Shown: positions 1 to 9,388 of the stretch, in pieces | How positions within the stretch are numbered: the first letter of the stretch is position 1 | How the letters are laid out: each line of letters starts with the position of its first letter | NCBI RefSeq assembly: GCF_003111665.1 | Contig: NZ_CP022188.1 | Span: forward strand, 1,116,001 to 1,180,000 | DNA from: Parazoarcus communis | GTDB taxonomy: Bacteria; Pseudomonadota; Gammaproteobacteria; Burkholderiales; Rhodocyclaceae | Length of the DNA: 64,000 nt | Reading direction: 5' to 3' | The notes under the pieces: model-generated | Seen by the model: the letters and a program-made list of their open reading frames with translations, nothing else | Database searches by the model: none | Told to the model about the DNA's origin: nothing | Translations under genes and position numbers: made by a program

Positions 1-1481
1 CCCTCTTCCAGCGTGTGCAGCGGCAGCGCCGCGGCGGCCTCGGCCTGCGCCGCATCCAGCCCCCAGCGAATACCCGCCGCCCGCATCCAGTCGTGAACGG
101 TTTCGAGCTCGGACTCACCCAGCCCGAAGCACGCCGCCACCAGCGGCTGCTGCAGCAGATCGAACACACGGCTCGCCGGAAAACGGCTCGCCACCAGCGC
201 CAGCAAACGGTCGAGCGCCTGCGCCACCGGGTTTTCCTGCGTACCGCCAAGGCCGGTAATGCGCCACGGGATGCGCCGGGCGAAGGGCGCCGTGCCGAAC
301 ACCGCTTCGATCAGCGGCGCACACGCGTCGAGATCAGGGGTCAGCACCACAATCTCGTCTGGCCGCGGCGGATTGGGCCCCTTGAACAGGCCAAGCAGGC
401 GGTCGTGCAGCCCTTCGAGTTCGCGGGTGCGCGAATGGCAGACATGCAGTTCGATGCTGCGATCGCCCGCGGGCAGGCTGATGCTGCCCGGTTCGAGGTC
501 CTCAAGATCGAGTATCGCGTTGTGCAGGCGTGCGAGCAGATGGCGTCCCGGGTGCGGATCGAAGGCCACGTCCTCGACCACCGCATGCTCTCCCTCGAAC
601 AGCAAGCCGATATGCGCCTGGGTCTGCTGCCCCCAGCCTGCGAGGAGGCGGTTGCCGGTTTCGTGAAACATGTCTTCCTGACGTGCGGCAAGCCACGACA
701 GCCTGCGTGCATCGACGATCTCGAACCAGAACTCGCGGCAGGGGTTGAGCACGTACAGACGCACATCCACCACCCGCGAGAGCTCGCGCAGCATGTCCAG
801 ATACAGCGGCGGCAGGGTCGGCAGGCCAAACACATGCACGGTTTTTGGCAGGCCGATTGTGGCGAGTTCGGCGTCGTCCATCCTCGCCACCCGGCTCAGG
901 AAGAGCGCAGCCGGATGCGTCTGCCGCAGCGCCAGTCCGTCACGGATGCGCCGCCACAGATCGGCCTGCCAGGCCTCGTCGGCAGCCTCCGCCTCGCTTG
1001 CCTGGCCCAGCCCGGCAGCTTGCCCCGCAGCCCATTTTTCCAGCCACTGCGGCCGATAGGTGAGGTAGTGGTCGAACACGCGTGCGATGCGTTCCGCCAG
1101 TTCGAAGCGCATGCGCGCATCCGCTCCCTGCAGGTAGTGCGCCAGCCGCGGATGCGCCGCCACCCAGGCGCCTGCCTCAGTATCGGCATCGATCAGCGCA
1201 AACACCCGCCACGCCAGCAGCGCCGGTGCAAACGGCGAGCGCGCAGGCACCTCGACCACATGCCCGATCTGCGTCCACAGCCACTGCGCCAGGTAGCCAA
1301 AATCGACATTGGCACAGATGCCCTCGCGATCCGCAATCGCCAGTTCCACCTGACGCCGCAGCGCACTGCTCGGCACCACCACCTCACGCAGCCCGAACGG
1401 CCCCGGCTGCTCTTCGGCAAGCCGGTCGAGCAGGGTATCGAGTAGGATTTCGAAGCGATTGGAGAAAGCGATTGAGAACAT
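1..1481 (-). CDS. recC: RecC, exodeoxyribonuclease V gamma subunit (N-terminal part, 3' end outside window)
   Basis: The minus-strand frame is open from an ATG at 1481 to the window edge, giving about 493 codons with no stop. The protein begins MFSIAFSNRFEILLDTLLD and contains stretches typical of RecC, such as VVVPSSALRRQVELAIA near the N-terminus, a VHVFGLPTLPPLYLDML segment and VVVLTPDLDACAPLIEAVFG. RecC is the subunit of RecBCD that scans for Chi and holds the 3' strand; this region corresponds to its inactive helicase-like N-terminal domains. RecC is normally over 1,000 residues, so less than half is visible. recB and recD would be expected just beyond the left edge. It follows a DUF3820 gene on the same strand with a 76-base gap. 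Identification rests on recognised sequence character, not on a search. Confidence 0.9.
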   Translation of the reverse strand, partial: MFSIAFSNRFEILLDTLLDRLAEEQPGPFGLREVVVPSSALRRQVELAIADREGICANVDFGYLAQWLWTQIGHVVEVPARSPFAPALLAWRVFALIDADTEAGAWVAAHPRLAHYLQGADARMRFELAERIARVFDHYLTYRPQWLEKWAAGQAAGLGQASEAEAADEAWQADLWRRIRDGLALRQTHPAALFLSRVARMDDAELATIGLPKTVHVFGLPTLPPLYLDMLRELSRVVDVRLYVLNPCREFWFEIVDARRLSWLAARQEDMFHETGNRLLAGWGQQTQAHIGLLFEGEHAVVEDVAFDPHPGRHLLARLHNAILDLEDLEPGSISLPAGDRSIELHVCHSRTRELEGLHDRLLGLFKGPNPPRPDEIVVLTPDLDACAPLIEAVFGTAPFARRIPWRITGLGGTQENPVAQALDRLLALVASRFPASRVFDLLQQPLVAACFGLGESELETVHDWMRAAGIRWGLDAAQAEAAAALPLHTLEE

Positions 1482-1557
1482 GTCGAGTGGGCAGGGCTGA
1501 GCCGGTGAATGATGGCGGAGCGGCGCGCGTCTGTCATCCAGCCGCAAGCGCCGGGCG

Positions 1558-1776
1558 CTACTTCGGCATTTCGCGCAAGGGCTTCAGCAGGTCCGACAGC
1601 CCGTTATGATCGATCTCCTGCATCAGCGCGAGCAGGCGGCCGATTTCGCTGTTGGGGAAACCCTCGCGGGCGAACCAGTTGAGGTAGTTGCCCGGCAGGT
1701 CGGCAATCAGCCGTCCCTTGTACTTGCCGAAGGGCATCGTGCGGGTGACGAGCAGACGCAGGTCTTCGGGGTTCAT
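1558..1776 (-). CDS. DUF3820 family small protein
   Basis: This 72-residue protein starts MNPEDLRLLVTRTMPFGKY. It carries the family hallmark MPFGKYKGRLIADLP followed by YLNWFAREGFPNSEIGRLL, a short fold related to the putative quorum-sensing-regulated/exonuclease-associated DUF3820 proteins. The biochemical function is unknown. The ATG at 1776 fits the usual family length of about 70 residues; a longer frame upstream overlaps marC and is not credible. It lies 14 bases after the marC stop and 76 bases before recC, all on the minus strand, so the three may be co-transcribed. Confidence 0.85.
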   Translation of the reverse strand: MNPEDLRLLVTRTMPFGKYKGRLIADLPGNYLNWFAREGFPNSEIGRLLALMQEIDHNGLSDLLKPLREMPK

Positions 1777-1790
1777 GCCGGTCTCGGACG

Positions 1791-2405
1791 TCAGGCCGAA
1801 GCCAGCGTACGCACGCCGACGGCGATGAACTCCACCGCGAGCGCAGCCAGCACCAGACCCATCAGACGGGTCATGATGTTGAGCCCGGTCTGGCCGGCAA
1901 GCCGGCTGATGGGGCCGGCGAGGCGCAGCGTACCCCACACCACACCACCGATGACGAGGCCGATCACAACCAGGGTCACCATCTCCCACCAGTGCTGCAC
2001 GCGCTCGGAATAGATGATGACCGTACTCACGGTACCCGGACCGGTCAGCAGCGGAATGGTCAGTGGCACGACCGCAATGCTCGAACGCTCGGCTGCCTCG
2101 TGTGCTTCCTCGGGCGTGGTGCGGGCGCGGGTAGGTTCGGCATTGAACATTCTGAACGCAAGCACGAACAGCAGGATGCCCCCGCCCACCTGCAGCGAAG
2201 CGATCGAGATGCCGAACACGCTCAGCAGCGTCTGCCCGAACAGGGCCGACACCCCCAGCACCACGGCGGTCGCGATGGATGCGGTGTTCACCGTGCCGCG
2301 CACTTGCGGCGGTGTCTGCGTGGCGGTGAGGCTGAGGAACATCGGGATCGCACCGAAGGGATTGATCAGGGCGAGCAGGGTGATGAAGACTTTCAGTGTT
2401 TCCAT
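1791..2405 (-). CDS. MarC/UPF0056 family integral membrane protein
   Basis: The protein has 204 residues and six evident hydrophobic segments. It begins METLKVFITLLALINPFGA, the typical MarC N-terminus, and carries LTIPLLTGPGTVSTVI in the middle, a family signature. MarC proteins are inner-membrane proteins once linked to multiple antibiotic resistance, but their transport role is unproven. The ATG at 2405 was chosen because the family starts at this point; the open frame continues upstream without MarC-like sequence. It is divergent from the NERD-helicase gene, with 193 bases between the two starts. Confidence 0.92.
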   Translation of the reverse strand: METLKVFITLLALINPFGAIPMFLSLTATQTPPQVRGTVNTASIATAVVLGVSALFGQTLLSVFGISIASLQVGGGILLFVLAFRMFNAEPTRARTTPEEAHEAAERSSIAVVPLTIPLLTGPGTVSTVIIYSERVQHWWEMVTLVVIGLVIGGVVWGTLRLAGPISRLAGQTGLNIMTRLMGLVLAALAVEFIAVGVRTLASA

Positions 2406-2598
2406 GGCGGTTCCGTAACGAAACTGGGGGCAGGGGATGACGCATCCGCCCCGCGGCCAACGAGCATAGCGCATCGACCATGGGCACGGCAGCGGGACTT
2501 GTGCCAAAGTTGCGCCATCGGCGCACCCGGCCCGCACGCATACTGAACCCGCACATGACCGTCACCCTCGTTTTGTCCTCCGCTCCGGGCCACACACC

Positions 2599-4272
2599 AT
2601 GCTGAAGATGGCCCGCGTCCACCCCGAAGGCTGGCGGCATCTGCCCGCGAACGGTGCGCAGGGCCGCGAACTGGCCACCCTGGCGCTGCTGGCCGAAGGC
2701 TTGCCGCACGAATTCAACATCTACCACGGTCTGCACTGGACCCGCGCCGAAGGACAGTACGCGGTGTTTGGCGAGATCGGCTTCGTCATTCTCGGCCCGG
2801 ACGGACGCATCCTGCTGATCGAACAGCAGTCGGGCTTTCTCGACGAGAGCGCCAACGGCCTGTTGCGCCCGGGCAAGCGCCGCAACCGCGACATCAGCCT
2901 GGACCTTGCGCGCACTGCGGATGCCCTGCGCGCCCGCCTGCGACCGCTGCTCGACGGCACCGAGCCGGTACTCGATACCCTCCTCTACTGCCCCGACTAC
3001 ACCGTACGCCAACCGGGAACGGCAGGGCTCGACCCGGCCCGCATCGTCGATGCAAGCCGCCGCGCCCAGTTGCTCGAAATCGTCCGCGACCTGTGTGGGC
3101 CGCAGCACGATGCGGCCAAGGCCAGCAACGCCGCTCATCGCCATGCTCTGCACCGCTTTTTCGCCGAACTGCTGGAACTGGTGCCGGACGTGCAGGCACT
3201 CGCCGGTCAGGCGGTCGCACTGACCACGCGGCTGTCAGGCGGGCTGGCCGAATGGGCGCGCCGTATCAGCCTGCATCCGCACCGACTGCGCGTCACCGCC
3301 ACCGCCGGCAGCGGCAAGACCCAGCTCGCGCTGGCGGCCTACACTGATGCCCTGCACGCCGGTCGCCGCCCGCTCTACGTGTGCTACAACCGGCCACTGG
3401 CAGACCATTTTTCGCGCGTCGTACCGCCCGGCGGCGAGGTCGCGACCTATCACCAACTGTGCGACCGCCGTCTGCGCGCCGCCGGCCGCACGCCGGACTT
3501 TTCGGCACCAGACCGCTTCCGCCGCATGGAAACGGACTTCGCCGCACTGCTCGCCAACGGCAACAGGGACCCAGCCTGGCGTTTTGACGAGCTGATCGTG
3601 GATGAAGGCCAGGATTTCACCGATGCCTGGCGCGACAGCCTGCTCGCCCTGCTCACGCCCGAAGGCCGCGCCTGGTGGCTGGAGGATCCGCTGCAGAACC
3701 TGTACGGCCGCGAACCGGTAAAACTGCCCGGATGGGCCGGGCTCACCGCCGACACCAACTACCGCACACCAGCCGATGTGCTCGAACTGCTCAACGACCG
3801 CCTGCCCCTGCCTACGCCGATCGTTGCCGGCAGTCCGGTGGCCGACAGCGAACCGGAAGTGATGAGCTGGCACGACGAGACCGGCCTGATGGAGGCCACC
3901 AAGCGCGCCATCACCCGTGCCATCGGCCTCGGCTTCCGGCGCGACATGATCGCCATCATCAGCTTTCGCGGCCGTGAGTATTCACGCTTCACCCCGCTCA
4001 CCCACCTCGGCCCGCACCGCCTGCGCGCCTTCCATGGTCGTTACGACCTGTTCGGCGAAGCCGAATACAGCGAGGGCGAACTGCTGATCGATTCGGTCTA
4101 TCGTTTCAAGGGCCAGTCCGCCCCGTGCGTGATCTTTACCGAGATCGACTTCGAGGCGCTCGATGAGCTGACGATGCGCAAGCTCTTCGTCGGCGCCACC
4201 CGTGCCACGATGAAGGTGATCTTCGTCGCGTCGGAACGCGCCGCTGCCGTACTGGCACCGGACCAGGCCTGA
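2599..4272 (+). CDS. NERD-like domain fused to UvrD/SF1-type DNA helicase
   Basis: The protein has 557 residues. Residues about 30–110 resemble a NERD domain (GEIGFVILGPDGRILLIEQQ), and residues about 230–550 form an SF1 helicase/ATPase: Walker A TATAGSGKTQLA near residue 233, Walker B LIVDEGQDF near 332, NYRTP near 385, motif V YRFKGQ near 500 and motif VI FVGATRA near 528. NERD domains are predicted PD-(D/E)xK-type nucleases, but the usual EID...IExK pattern reads EIG...IEQQ here, so nuclease activity is doubtful while the ATPase looks intact. A repair or defence role is possible but unproven. The gene stands alone on the plus strand, divergent from marC and convergent with the DUF3482 GTPase gene. 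Confidence 0.85.
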   Translation: MLKMARVHPEGWRHLPANGAQGRELATLALLAEGLPHEFNIYHGLHWTRAEGQYAVFGEIGFVILGPDGRILLIEQQSGFLDESANGLLRPGKRRNRDISLDLARTADALRARLRPLLDGTEPVLDTLLYCPDYTVRQPGTAGLDPARIVDASRRAQLLEIVRDLCGPQHDAAKASNAAHRHALHRFFAELLELVPDVQALAGQAVALTTRLSGGLAEWARRISLHPHRLRVTATAGSGKTQLALAAYTDALHAGRRPLYVCYNRPLADHFSRVVPPGGEVATYHQLCDRRLRAAGRTPDFSAPDRFRRMETDFAALLANGNRDPAWRFDELIVDEGQDFTDAWRDSLLALLTPEGRAWWLEDPLQNLYGREPVKLPGWAGLTADTNYRTPADVLELLNDRLPLPTPIVAGSPVADSEPEVMSWHDETGLMEATKRAITRAIGLGFRRDMIAIISFRGREYSRFTPLTHLGPHRLRAFHGRYDLFGEAEYSEGELLIDSVYRFKGQSAPCVIFTEIDFEALDELTMRKLFVGATRATMKVIFVASERAAAVLAPDQA

Positions 4273-4305
4273 TCCCACGCATCTCCGGGCACTGCACTCA
4301 AAACC

Positions 4306-5679
4306 TCAGACCAGATACTCGGCGAGGCTGCGCTCGGCTTCGTCCCTGTCGTCGTCGCCTTCATGTGCCCACTCCGGATGCGCCCGTGCCTGCAGCAAGG
4401 GGTCGGGCAGGCGCCCTTCGCGCCAGTCGGCACTGTCCGGATCGGACTCGGGCGAAACCGCCTGCGGCAGCTCGATCGGCGTCATCGCCGCATGGCCACG
4501 GCCTTCGAGCGCAATCAGCAGCTGCCGCTGACGCAGCGCGACCAGACGGAGGATGGCGTCGTCCACGGTGAGTTCGTGATGACCGCGCAGGCGGGCTGCA
4601 ATGCGCTCACCGTAGTGGCCGAAGGTCTGCCACAGGCCACCGGCCACCGCGCCGAGCGCTGCTGCAGCCCCCAGCGTCAGACCACCGGTCATCAGGTCGA
4701 TCCCGACCCCAGCCGCAGCCCCTGCCGCCACCCCGGTGCTGAGACGAATGCCCATCTGGCGCAGGGTCTCGGGATTGAACAGATCGTCGTCCCAGCGCCC
4801 GTCGGCCAGCGGCAACTCGGCAGCACGCGCGTCGTCGGGGCGGAAGCGGTAGAGCTGCAGCAAGGCTTCGACGCAGGCCTGCTCGCGTGCGCGCACCGTC
4901 TCGCGCAAGCTGTGGACAGCGGCCTGCAGCGCCGCATCGTCATCGGCATCGACCACGTCGCGGCGAGCTGCAAGCTCGATCAGGAGTTCCGCCACCAGCC
5001 GGCGCGCGCTCAGGCGACGCGATTCCGCCTCGTCCTCGCGGTCGGCGATCAGCGCTTCAAGCGCCGGGCGGTGGCTGTGCATCAGGGTAGCGAGAGTCTC
5101 GAACAAGCGTCGCTCGCCATCGACCGCGGGTGCCACGGTGTCGAAGCGCACGACTGCGTGCAGGCCAAGACGCGCCAGCGCCGCATGCCAGTCGTCGGCA
5201 CGCGCCGCCGGCGAGGCGATGAAGTTGAGCACCGGCAACAAGGGCCGGGCGGCGCTGGCGAGCAGGGCGAGTTCGTCCTTGTGCTTGGGCAATACCGGAT
5301 CGCGGGCATCGACCACATACAGCGCCGCATCGCTCGCCAGTAACTGGCGCAACACCTTGGCCTCCTGCTCGAAACGCGCGCCCGCCTCGGCAGTGGCCAG
5401 AAAGCGGCTGATGCGATCGGGGCCGTCGACCCGCTCACCCGGCGCGACCAGTTCGTCGATGAATTCGAGCAGGGCGATGGCATCTTCCATGCCCGGCGTA
5501 TCGTAGAGCTCGACCACCGGCTGATCGTCAGCCATCAGCCGCAGGCCCTCGACATGCCGGGTGGTACCTGCCGAATCCGAGACTTCCCCGAAGCCGGCAT
5601 CGCGTGCCAAAGTCCGCAGCAGCGAAGTCTTGCCGGTGTTGGTATGACCGACCACAGCCACGCGCAGCAATGCGCTCAT
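4306..5679 (-). CDS. GTPase with DUF3482 C-terminal domain
   Basis: The protein has 457 residues. An N-terminal TRAFAC-class GTPase domain shows a P-loop GHTNTGKTSLL at residues 11–21, a switch-I-like GTTRHVEG and the G3 motif DTPGMED. The G4 position, usually NKxD, reads LNFIAS, so base recognition may be unusual. The C-terminal half is DUF3482, with two glycine/alanine-rich hydrophobic stretches near 320–355 (GVAAGAAAGVGIDLMTGGL) that could enter the membrane. The ATG at 5679 overlaps the stop of the upstream DUF2868 gene (ATGA), so that start was preferred over one six codons earlier. The function is unknown; the conserved pairing with DUF2868 suggests one membrane-associated complex. Confidence 0.88.
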   Translation of the reverse strand: MSALLRVAVVGHTNTGKTSLLRTLARDAGFGEVSDSAGTTRHVEGLRLMADDQPVVELYDTPGMEDAIALLEFIDELVAPGERVDGPDRISRFLATAEAGARFEQEAKVLRQLLASDAALYVVDARDPVLPKHKDELALLASAARPLLPVLNFIASPAARADDWHAALARLGLHAVVRFDTVAPAVDGERRLFETLATLMHSHRPALEALIADREDEAESRRLSARRLVAELLIELAARRDVVDADDDAALQAAVHSLRETVRAREQACVEALLQLYRFRPDDARAAELPLADGRWDDDLFNPETLRQMGIRLSTGVAAGAAAGVGIDLMTGGLTLGAAAALGAVAGGLWQTFGHYGERIAARLRGHHELTVDDAILRLVALRQRQLLIALEGRGHAAMTPIELPQAVSPESDPDSADWREGRLPDPLLQARAHPEWAHEGDDDRDEAERSLAEYLV

Positions 5680-7085
5680 ACTGCCGCTCCCAGCCATGCT
5701 CGCACCTGATCCTGATCCGCCATCAACGCGCCCTCATCGAGTTCAAGGCCAGACAGCCCATCCTGCCACAAGCTCAGGCGACCGCTACCGCCATCGGGCA
5801 CAGGCAGCGCCCATACCCGGGTTTCACCGGCGTGGTCGGCAAGCTCGGCGACAAGGCCCAGACTGCCGCGATCCGGCGTCAGTCGCGGGTCGATTGCAAT
5901 CAGCAGACGTGCCGGCGGCGTCGCACCGAAGCGAGCGATGGCCGCACGACGCTGGTCGCGGCTATCGAGACGGCCGCCATCGGCAGCCAATCCTTCGCAG
6001 CCGACCGGCGGCCAGGGCAGATCTGCGCCAAGTTCGAGCGCCACCATGACCGCAGCACCGGTTTGCGCAGCGGCGTGTCCATGGCGTCCCGGTCGTGGCA
6101 TCCGTGCCGGCGCGGGATCGCTGATACCGATACGTTCGCTGTCGGGCAACAGCCGTGGCTTGAGACGGATGTAATCGGCCAGCGCCAGATCCAGCTGCAG
6201 GCGACTCAAGCCATACCGCCAGCCCTGCGCACAAGCCAGCACGAGCAGCAGTCTTGGCAGCACGCCATACACCAGCACACAGCCCAGCAGCCAGCCCGAC
6301 CACGCGCGACGCGCGGCTTCGTCCGCCATGACGGCGTCGCCGCTGGCGATCACCTGTGCAGCATCCGGTACCGGGAAGCCCAGCTGGCCGGGCAGGACAC
6401 CGAGCAGAGTGGTGAGTGAGACAAAAGCGTCGCCGGGCAAAATGGTGGTTTCCCACACGAAGCCGTAGCGACGCACCGCCAGCAAGCCCAGCAAACCCGC
6501 TGCGGCGCCGACAAGGGCCAGGAACCACAACAGATGACTGACTGCACCCAGCCCCCAGCTTGCGAGGCGGCCGCGGGCGAGCAGCCCCCCCAGCGCGAGC
6601 GGCAGCTCGGCCGCGGCAGGACTGCGGTCGAACACGCTGACCAGGCGCAGCCACACCGTGCCCAGCGCACTGCCGCCGCGCGTCCGTCCGCGGCCGGCCA
6701 CAAGCGTGCCAAGCAGCCACAGCAGGAGGCTGAACAGGTGCACGCCGAGCAGACCGCCCAGCGCCCACACCACGTTGACCGGCCGGCTGCCATCGCCGAG
6801 CACGGCCGCTGCCGTGCCCGCACCGAGCACCAGCGCCAGCACGCACGCGAAGGCGAGGATCAGCCGCGCACGACCATGCCAGCGCAGGATGGCATCGCGC
6901 CAGCCCTCGCGTGTACCGAGGAGTTCGGCGCGACGACAAATGCGGGTTTCGAGATCGGGAGGGGCGCGGCGCGCCTCCGCCAGTTCGACCGCATCTTCGA
7001 GACGGCCGTGGCGGGATTCGTGGCGGCGAACAAGTTCGGCCAGCCAGCGGTGTTCAAGTGCGGAAAGCGGCGCGGCAGGATTCAC
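5676..7085 (-). CDS. DUF2868 family integral membrane protein
   Basis: The protein has 469 residues. A hydrophilic N-terminus is followed by about four to six transmembrane segments between residues 72 and 300 (for example LILAFACVLALVLGAGTAA and HLFSLLLWLLGTLVAG). A soluble C-terminal domain of about 150 residues contains LLIAIDPRLTPDRGSLGL. The start is GTG at 7085, preceded at good spacing by the ribosome-binding sequence TAGGAG. Its stop overlaps the start of the DUF3482 GTPase, and it begins 10 bases after yidD. The function is unknown. The pairing with a GTPase suggests that the membrane part anchors or signals to the nucleotide-binding partner; that is inference. Confidence 0.87.
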   Translation of the reverse strand: MNPAAPLSALEHRWLAELVRRHESRHGRLEDAVELAEARRAPPDLETRICRRAELLGTREGWRDAILRWHGRARLILAFACVLALVLGAGTAAAVLGDGSRPVNVVWALGGLLGVHLFSLLLWLLGTLVAGRGRTRGGSALGTVWLRLVSVFDRSPAAAELPLALGGLLARGRLASWGLGAVSHLLWFLALVGAAAGLLGLLAVRRYGFVWETTILPGDAFVSLTTLLGVLPGQLGFPVPDAAQVIASGDAVMADEAARRAWSGWLLGCVLVYGVLPRLLLVLACAQGWRYGLSRLQLDLALADYIRLKPRLLPDSERIGISDPAPARMPRPGRHGHAAAQTGAAVMVALELGADLPWPPVGCEGLAADGGRLDSRDQRRAAIARFGATPPARLLIAIDPRLTPDRGSLGLVAELADHAGETRVWALPVPDGGSGRLSLWQDGLSGLELDEGALMADQDQVRAWLGAAV

Positions 7086-7095
7086 GCTGCGGCTC

Positions 7096-7356
7096 CTAGT
7101 GCCGGTGCGTATGCGTTTCGTGCGGGGGATGATCCTTGCAGCAGACAGGCGGCACGAGATCGACCCCGCCGGCGCTCCATGGATGGCAGCGCAACAGCCG
7201 GCGCAAGGCCAGCCAGCTGCCCTTCAGTGCGCCGTGGGTCTCGATGGCCTCGAGCGCGTAGTGCGAGCACGTCGGGTAGAAACGGCAGCGCGGCCCGAGC
7301 AGGGGGCTGATGAAGAGCTGATAGCCGCGGATCAGGCCGCGCAGTAGCCAGCGCAT
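7096..7356 (-). CDS. yidD: YidD, membrane protein insertion efficiency factor
   Basis: The protein has 86 residues and contains the YidD signature: [19 protein letters not shown], then [29 protein letters not shown] and a GGVDLVPP ending. YidD is a small amphipathic inner-membrane-associated protein that helps YidC-dependent insertion. The gene usually sits in rpmH–rnpA–yidD–yidC; here it lies apart, just upstream of the DUF2868/DUF3482 pair on the same strand. The ATG at 7356 matches the normal N-terminus ([13 protein letters not shown]); the 24 extra upstream codons are unlikely to be translated. Confidence 0.95.
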   Translation of the reverse strand: MRWLLRGLIRGYQLFISPLLGPRCRFYPTCSHYALEAIETHGALKGSWLALRRLLRCHPWSAGGVDLVPPVCCKDHPPHETHTHRH

Positions 7357-7428
7357 CAGGTGGAATCGGATCGGGCAGTCTGACCAGGGCGCAGACACGA
7401 TGTCTGCGTCCCGGACAGCAGGCCGCAA

Positions 7429-7857
7429 TCAACCGCCATGCATCTTCTTAAGTTTCTCGCGGCGCTCCTGGGCTTCGAGCGACAGGGTGGCGGTGGAGCG
7501 AGCCAGCAGACGGCCGATGCCGATCGGCTCGCCGGTTTCCTCGCACCAGCCATACTCACCGGCATCGATGCGGGCAATGGCTTCGCCGATTTTCTTCAGC
7601 AGCTTGCGCTCGCGGTCCCGCACGCGCAGTTCGAGGGTGTGCTCTTCCTCGACGCTGGCGCGGTCGGAGGGGTCGGGCGTAGCCTCGTTGTCCTGCAGGT
7701 GGGTGGTGGTTTCGTGCGCGTTCTCAAGCAGCTGATCCATCTCGGTCTGGAGACGGTGCCGGAAGAATGCCAGCTGACGTGCTGACATGTAATCCGACTC
7801 GGGCGCAGCAAGGATTTCGGCCTCGGTCATAAGGGCTGGAGTAGTGGTTGCGTTCAT
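7429..7857 (-). CDS. dksA: DksA/TraR family RNA polymerase-binding regulator (reduced zinc site)
   Basis: The protein has 142 residues, near the E. coli DksA length of 151. The coiled-coil tip that enters the RNA polymerase secondary channel is conserved (DPSDRASVEEEHTLELR, keeping the D..D.A triad). The C-terminal globular region keeps GEYGWCEETGEPIGIGRLLARST, but three of the four zinc-finger cysteines are replaced: the first motif is CEET and the second reads LSLEA. It therefore belongs to the cysteine-poor DksA type, expected to work without zinc. DksA acts with ppGpp to reset rRNA and amino-acid gene transcription. It is transcribed toward yidD, with 72 bases between its stop and the yidD start. 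Confidence 0.93.
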   Translation of the reverse strand: MNATTTPALMTEAEILAAPESDYMSARQLAFFRHRLQTEMDQLLENAHETTTHLQDNEATPDPSDRASVEEEHTLELRVRDRERKLLKKIGEAIARIDAGEYGWCEETGEPIGIGRLLARSTATLSLEAQERREKLKKMHGG

Positions 7858-7984
7858 GTTGAGATTCCTTGTTCGGCATACGTCCGGACTGGCAGGGCGA
7901 GACCATACCGTAAAGCGGGAATTGTTGCGACATACTCCGCAAAACAGCGCTGCCAGCCGGCGTTATTACCGGAATTACACCACG

Positions 7985-9388
7985 TTATTGCCAGCCGCCA
8001 CCCATCACCTTGTATAGCGCAACCCGGTTACCCGCCTCGGACAGACGCGCAGCGATCAGCTCCTGTTCTGCAGCATACCGCGAACGTTGCGCATCGAGCA
8101 GCACAAGATAGCTGTCGATGCCGTTACGGTAGCGCGCATCGGACAGGCGATAGCTTTCTGTACTGGCCTCGACCAGCTTGCGCCGGGCGTCGAGTTGCTC
8201 GCCCAGGTTGGCGCGCTCGGCCAGTGCATCCGCCACTTCACGGAAGGCGCTCTGGATGGCCTTCTCGTATTCCGCCACCTGGATCTCGCGCTGTACCTTG
8301 GCCACATCCAGGCTGGCACTGAGCGCCCCTGCGTTGAAAATGGGCAGCGTGAGCTGGGGCACGAAAGTCCAGGTCCCCGATCCGGCCTGAAACAGTCCGT
8401 CGAGCGTAGCACTCGTCGTGCCCGCCGTTGCCGTCAGCGAAATGCTCGGGAAGAAGGCTGCGCGCGCTGCGCCGATGTTGGCGTTGGCCGCACGCAAGGC
8501 ACGCTCGGCCTGCAGCACGTCCGGACGACGCACCAGCACCTCGGACGGAATGCCTGACGGCAGTTCGGCAAGCGCGGTCACCGCATCGACCAGCTTCTCC
8601 GGCAACAAACGGGCCGGAACTTGCCCTCCGGTGAGGACGGCGAGCGCATTCTCGTCTTTTGCCACCTGCGACGCATACTGCGCCGCGTCTGCGCGGGCGC
8701 GCTCCATTGCGCTCTGCGCCTGACGCACATCGAGCGCGGAAACTGCACCGGCCTCAAAACTGCGACGGGTGAGATCCACCGATTTCTGCTGCGTCTGCCA
8801 GGTCTCGCGCGCGAGGTCCCGCAGTTCGCGGTCGGCCGCAAGCGTGAGCCAGGCGTTGGCGACCTCGGCCACGATGCTGATCTGTGCGCTCCGCCCGGCC
8901 TCTTCGGTAGCGAGGTAGGTTTCCAGCGCCTGGTCACGCAGGCTGCGCACCCGCCCGAAGAAGTCGAGCTCCCACGCGGAGATTCCGACGGTCGTGGAGT
9001 ACTGACGCGAGATCGTGGATTCGCCGCTGTAGGTCAGGTCGCTCGGTGTGCGCGACGCGCTCTGGCCACCATCGAGCGTTACTGACGGGAACTGGGCTGC
9101 CCGCTGAATGCGGTACTGCGCCTGCGCCTTCTCGATGTTGAGCGCCGCTACACGCAGGTCGCGATTGTTCTCCAGAGCGATCCCGATCAGCTCGCGCAAG
9201 CGCGCATCGGCGAAATAGTCGCGCCAGCTGATATCGGCCACCGCGACAGGGGCTGCAACCGCCTCGGTCTGCCCCGGCCAGGCCGAGGCCACCGGTGCGT
9301 CCGGGCGCAGGTAATCCGGCGCGAGCGTCGTGCACGCACCAAGCAGAGTCGCTGAAACAGCGAGGGTCAGGCTACGAAGGGTGTTCAT
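7985..9388 (-). CDS. Outer-membrane efflux lipoprotein, NodT/OprM family
   Basis: The protein has 467 residues and a lipoprotein signal peptide, [19 protein letters not shown], with Cys19 as the acylation site. The mature protein is TolC-like, with two repeated halves ([19 protein letters not shown] and [19 protein letters not shown]) and the typical [10 protein letters not shown] segment. It forms the trimeric outer-membrane channel of an RND pump. It is the last gene of the efflux operon; its ATG at 9388 overlaps the last codons of the transporter gene (stop at 9385). It is close in type to OprM/AdeK/CusC-like proteins; the exact substrate range cannot be read from sequence. Confidence 0.95.
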   Translation of the reverse strand: MNTLRSLTLAVSATLLGACTTLAPDYLRPDAPVASAWPGQTEAVAAPVAVADISWRDYFADARLRELIGIALENNRDLRVAALNIEKAQAQYRIQRAAQFPSVTLDGGQSASRTPSDLTYSGESTISRQYSTTVGISAWELDFFGRVRSLRDQALETYLATEEAGRSAQISIVAEVANAWLTLAADRELRDLARETWQTQQKSVDLTRRSFEAGAVSALDVRQAQSAMERARADAAQYASQVAKDENALAVLTGGQVPARLLPEKLVDAVTALAELPSGIPSEVLVRRPDVLQAERALRAANANIGAARAAFFPSISLTATAGTTSATLDGLFQAGSGTWTFVPQLTLPIFNAGALSASLDVAKVQREIQVAEYEKAIQSAFREVADALAERANLGEQLDARRKLVEASTESYRLSDARYRNGIDSYLVLLDAQRSRYAAEQELIAARLSEAGNRVALYKVMGGGWQ

